Assembly (NCBI GenBank): GCA_038131595.1
Contig: JAYPPR010000008.1
Coordinates: 248,001-312,000, forward strand
Direction: 5' to 3'
DNA from: UBA9926 sp038131595
GTDB lineage: Bacteria > Pseudomonadota > Gammaproteobacteria > Pseudomonadales > Azotimanducaceae
DNA length: 64,000 bases
This document shows positions 62,703-64,000 of the stretch, piece after piece. Within the stretch, counting starts at the first letter, position 1; the number at the start of each line of letters is the position of its first letter. The notes beneath the pieces were generated by a model that saw only the letters and a list, made by a program, of their open reading frames with translations, was not told where the DNA came from and did no database searches. Position numbers and translations under genes: made by a program.

Positions 62703-62990
62703 TCATGGGCTACTTTTTAGAGCGCCTAACTGGAGCGCTTTTTTTGGCCGCCTTTCTAAAAAGCGGATTTCTCGAGCGTTTTTTTCTAGAGCGTTTTTTT
62801 TAACGGCTATCCCTAGAGCGGCTTTCTGAGCCCAAGATTCACTTGATGGATGCTCAGGGCGGCGTTCTTAACCCTTTGCTTTCACCTTTCGCTCCAACTT
62901 TCGCTTCACCTTTCGCGCCGCTTTCCTTTCCACCTTCGCAGCGCTTTGTTTCGATCCTCCTGCTTTACAACGAGACAGCAACTGCACCAT
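62703..62990 (-). pseudogene. Basic (Lys/Arg-rich) small gene or remnant with in-frame stop
   Basis: In the 639-bp gap 62604-63242 the minus strand holds one frame from ATG 62990. It gives 40 residues (MVQLLSRCKAGGSKQSAAK, then VERKAARKVKRKLERKVKAKG), stops at TAA 62870-62868, and continues in frame to TGA 62703 with another basic stretch (QKAALGIAVKKNALEKNARE). This looks like a decayed histone-H1/AlgP-like gene, or a real 40-residue basic peptide; an AGGAGG lies inside it, not before the ATG. The same region has irregular GAGCG-plus-T-run repeats on the plus strand. Confidence 0.4.
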
Positions 62991-63242
62991 TCATCGATGC
63001 AGCGTTTTAACCAAAAAAAGAAGCCTAGCACTCGGTCAACTCGACGGCGACGATTCAGATCATGGCGGGTTTAAAAGGAGCAATAACCAAAAACCATTTC
63101 AAAGGCTGGCCAGCAAGCAAAATCACTTACCACCCACGCACCTGCGCTTTCATGACAGCATCACTTGTTGAGATTGATCGGCAGATGCGGCTCCTGTTGC
63201 GGAGGCACTGTCTCGGTAGTTCAGCCTAGCATCTTAGCCGAG

Positions 63243-64000
63243 TCATTCAGGAGGAGACGTGATTTGCTCAAAAGCGGGCGCCTTGGAACCTGTCCAAATG
63301 AATTGGACACCGTCGATACCTACAGCCTCACTCAATTCAATGCGACAGTATCCAAGGCCGCTCTGAATCAGGTAACGCTGACCAGACAAACTAGCGAATC
63401 CTTTCACTCTTTGTATCTGTGGGTTCGACACAATGAATCGTTCCAGGTCTGAGGCATCCATTGACGGATTGACCGTGACTGCTCGATGCTGAAAATCAGC
63501 CTTGTTACTTCCTTTGGGACTAGGCACTACCTGCGCTTTTTCTGTCTGCCAGATCCAATCGGGCAACGCTCCTTCCGCCTCGAGGAACTTTGTGCGCTGA
63601 TGCCATAGTGACCCGGTGAAGCGCCAATCTGGGAATGCCCGAGTCGCAACGATGAGTTGCGCTGCATTAAGCTGGTCTTCGACGATCTCGCTCACCCACC
63701 GGTTCTCAAGTAATTGCTCGATTCTGAGTCCATCAACGACTGCCATCGCTGAATTCACCTGGATCCCTGGAAGCTGCATGAGTTGCACCATCAACCGACT
63801 GAGTCGCGCGACGCCACTCGTCTCTACGACCAGCCAATCAAATCCCTGGCTCGCCATTCGATCGACCTGCAGTGAGAGGTCCGCGCCAATTTGACAACAC
63901 GCACAACCATTGGTCAGCGTGACCATGGCGGCAGACCGCGTCTCAATGAGCGCTTCGTCAATCGGTAACGCACCGAGATCATTCACAATCACCGCAAAAG
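63243..64000 (-). CDS. COG0523-family GTPase (CobW/ZNG-like), N-terminus outside window
   Basis: The frame is open to base 64000, so the N-terminal P-loop is missing. The 252 visible residues include AVIVNDLG, the metal-binding CxCC motif in TNGCACCQIGADL, the switch-like LVVETSGVARLSRL, and a C-terminal domain. Such proteins are putative metal chaperones. The G4 motif is not obvious: in its place is IVATRAFPDW rather than NKxD, which is unusual. The specific metal cannot be named. Confidence 0.85.
   Translation of the reverse strand, partial: FAVIVNDLGALPIDEALIETRSAAMVTLTNGCACCQIGADLSLQVDRMASQGFDWLVVETSGVARLSRLMVQLMQLPGIQVNSAMAVVDGLRIEQLLENRWVSEIVEDQLNAAQLIVATRAFPDWRFTGSLWHQRTKFLEAEGALPDWIWQTEKAQVVPSPKGSNKADFQHRAVTVNPSMDASDLERFIVSNPQIQRVKGFASLSGQRYLIQSGLGYCRIELSEAVGIDGVQFIWTGSKAPAFEQITSPPE

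Noticed and set aside
1..64000. tRNA, rRNA, 4.5S or tmRNA genes
   Set aside because: I looked in the gaps for cloverleaf-like sequences and conserved ends and saw none; a covariance-model search would settle it.

Overview
The window reads as chromosomal core DNA of a gammaproteobacterium outside the Enterobacterales, closest in layout to Pseudomonas-like lineages. The evidence is the rpoE-mucA-mucB-mucC-mucD envelope-stress cluster, a DUF4845 gene between lepB and rnc, rlmD-relA beside cysM, sdhE-ygfX divergent from ygfZ, xerD-dsbC followed by hom, prfB and lysS, and a 2-isopropylmalate synthase of the long type. I see no rRNA, tRNA, insertion sequence, prophage or CRISPR array. Many genes appear to start with GTG or TTG, and many neighbours share ATGA or GTGA stop/start overlaps.

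Layout. 1-4270: end of dapE, an unknown gene, then gspN-gspC-gspD of a type II secretion system. 4257-11840: plsB (frameshifted as read), a minus-strand set yoaA-tsaB-rsmJ, mobA, a Lys/Ala-rich AlgP/histone-H1-like gene (frameshifted), adk. 11867-18127: relA, rlmD, cysM and an unknown 495-residue gene with a possible pseudo-receiver region. 18137-28970: a long minus-strand run rpoE-rseA-rseB-rseC-mucD-lepA-lepB-DUF4845-rnc-era-recO-acpS. 29032-34537: nadB, ygfX, sdhE, ygfZ, an APH(6)-type kinase, ung. 34540-43232: lysS, prfB with its programmed frameshift, hom, an AlaC-type aminotransferase, dsbC, xerD, an MFS transporter. 43705-49628: rplS-trmD-rimM-rpsP, ffh, a CcsA/YpjD-like gene, a CorB/CorC-like gene. 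49684-64000: a hybrid histidine kinase (frameshifted), leuA with a Leu-rich leader, a gamma-carbonic-anhydrase-like gene, two Nudix genes, purL, msrC, tadA, an NnrU-family gene, and the end of a COG0523 GTPase.

How the genes fit together. Most functions are housekeeping: translation and ribosome assembly, tRNA/rRNA modification, amino-acid, NAD, purine and phospholipid synthesis, and secretion. Two stress circuits stand out. The sigma-E operon carries its anti-sigma factors, its periplasmic protease and a recognisable sigma-E-type promoter of its own. relA is in the same window as a ribosomal-protein operon whose promoter has a GC-rich discriminator, the kind normally repressed by ppGpp.

Unusual features. 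(1) A chain of three 4-codon ORFs, each overlapping the next by ATGA and built from an 11-bp tandem repeat, runs directly into xerD. (2) A 29-codon peptide with 10 leucines lies ahead of leuA. (3) Purine-rich islands that read as Lys/Arg-rich peptides, mostly lacking starts or interrupted by stops, lie in the enlarged spacers of the sigma-E operon and beside nnrU, and resemble the AlgP-like repeat gene. (4) Three coding regions are broken by short indels in homopolymers or repeats; because plsB is among them, assembly error must be excluded before any biological reading. I found no complete new defence or mobile system. The candidates for undescribed biology are the xerD leader and the basic-peptide islands.
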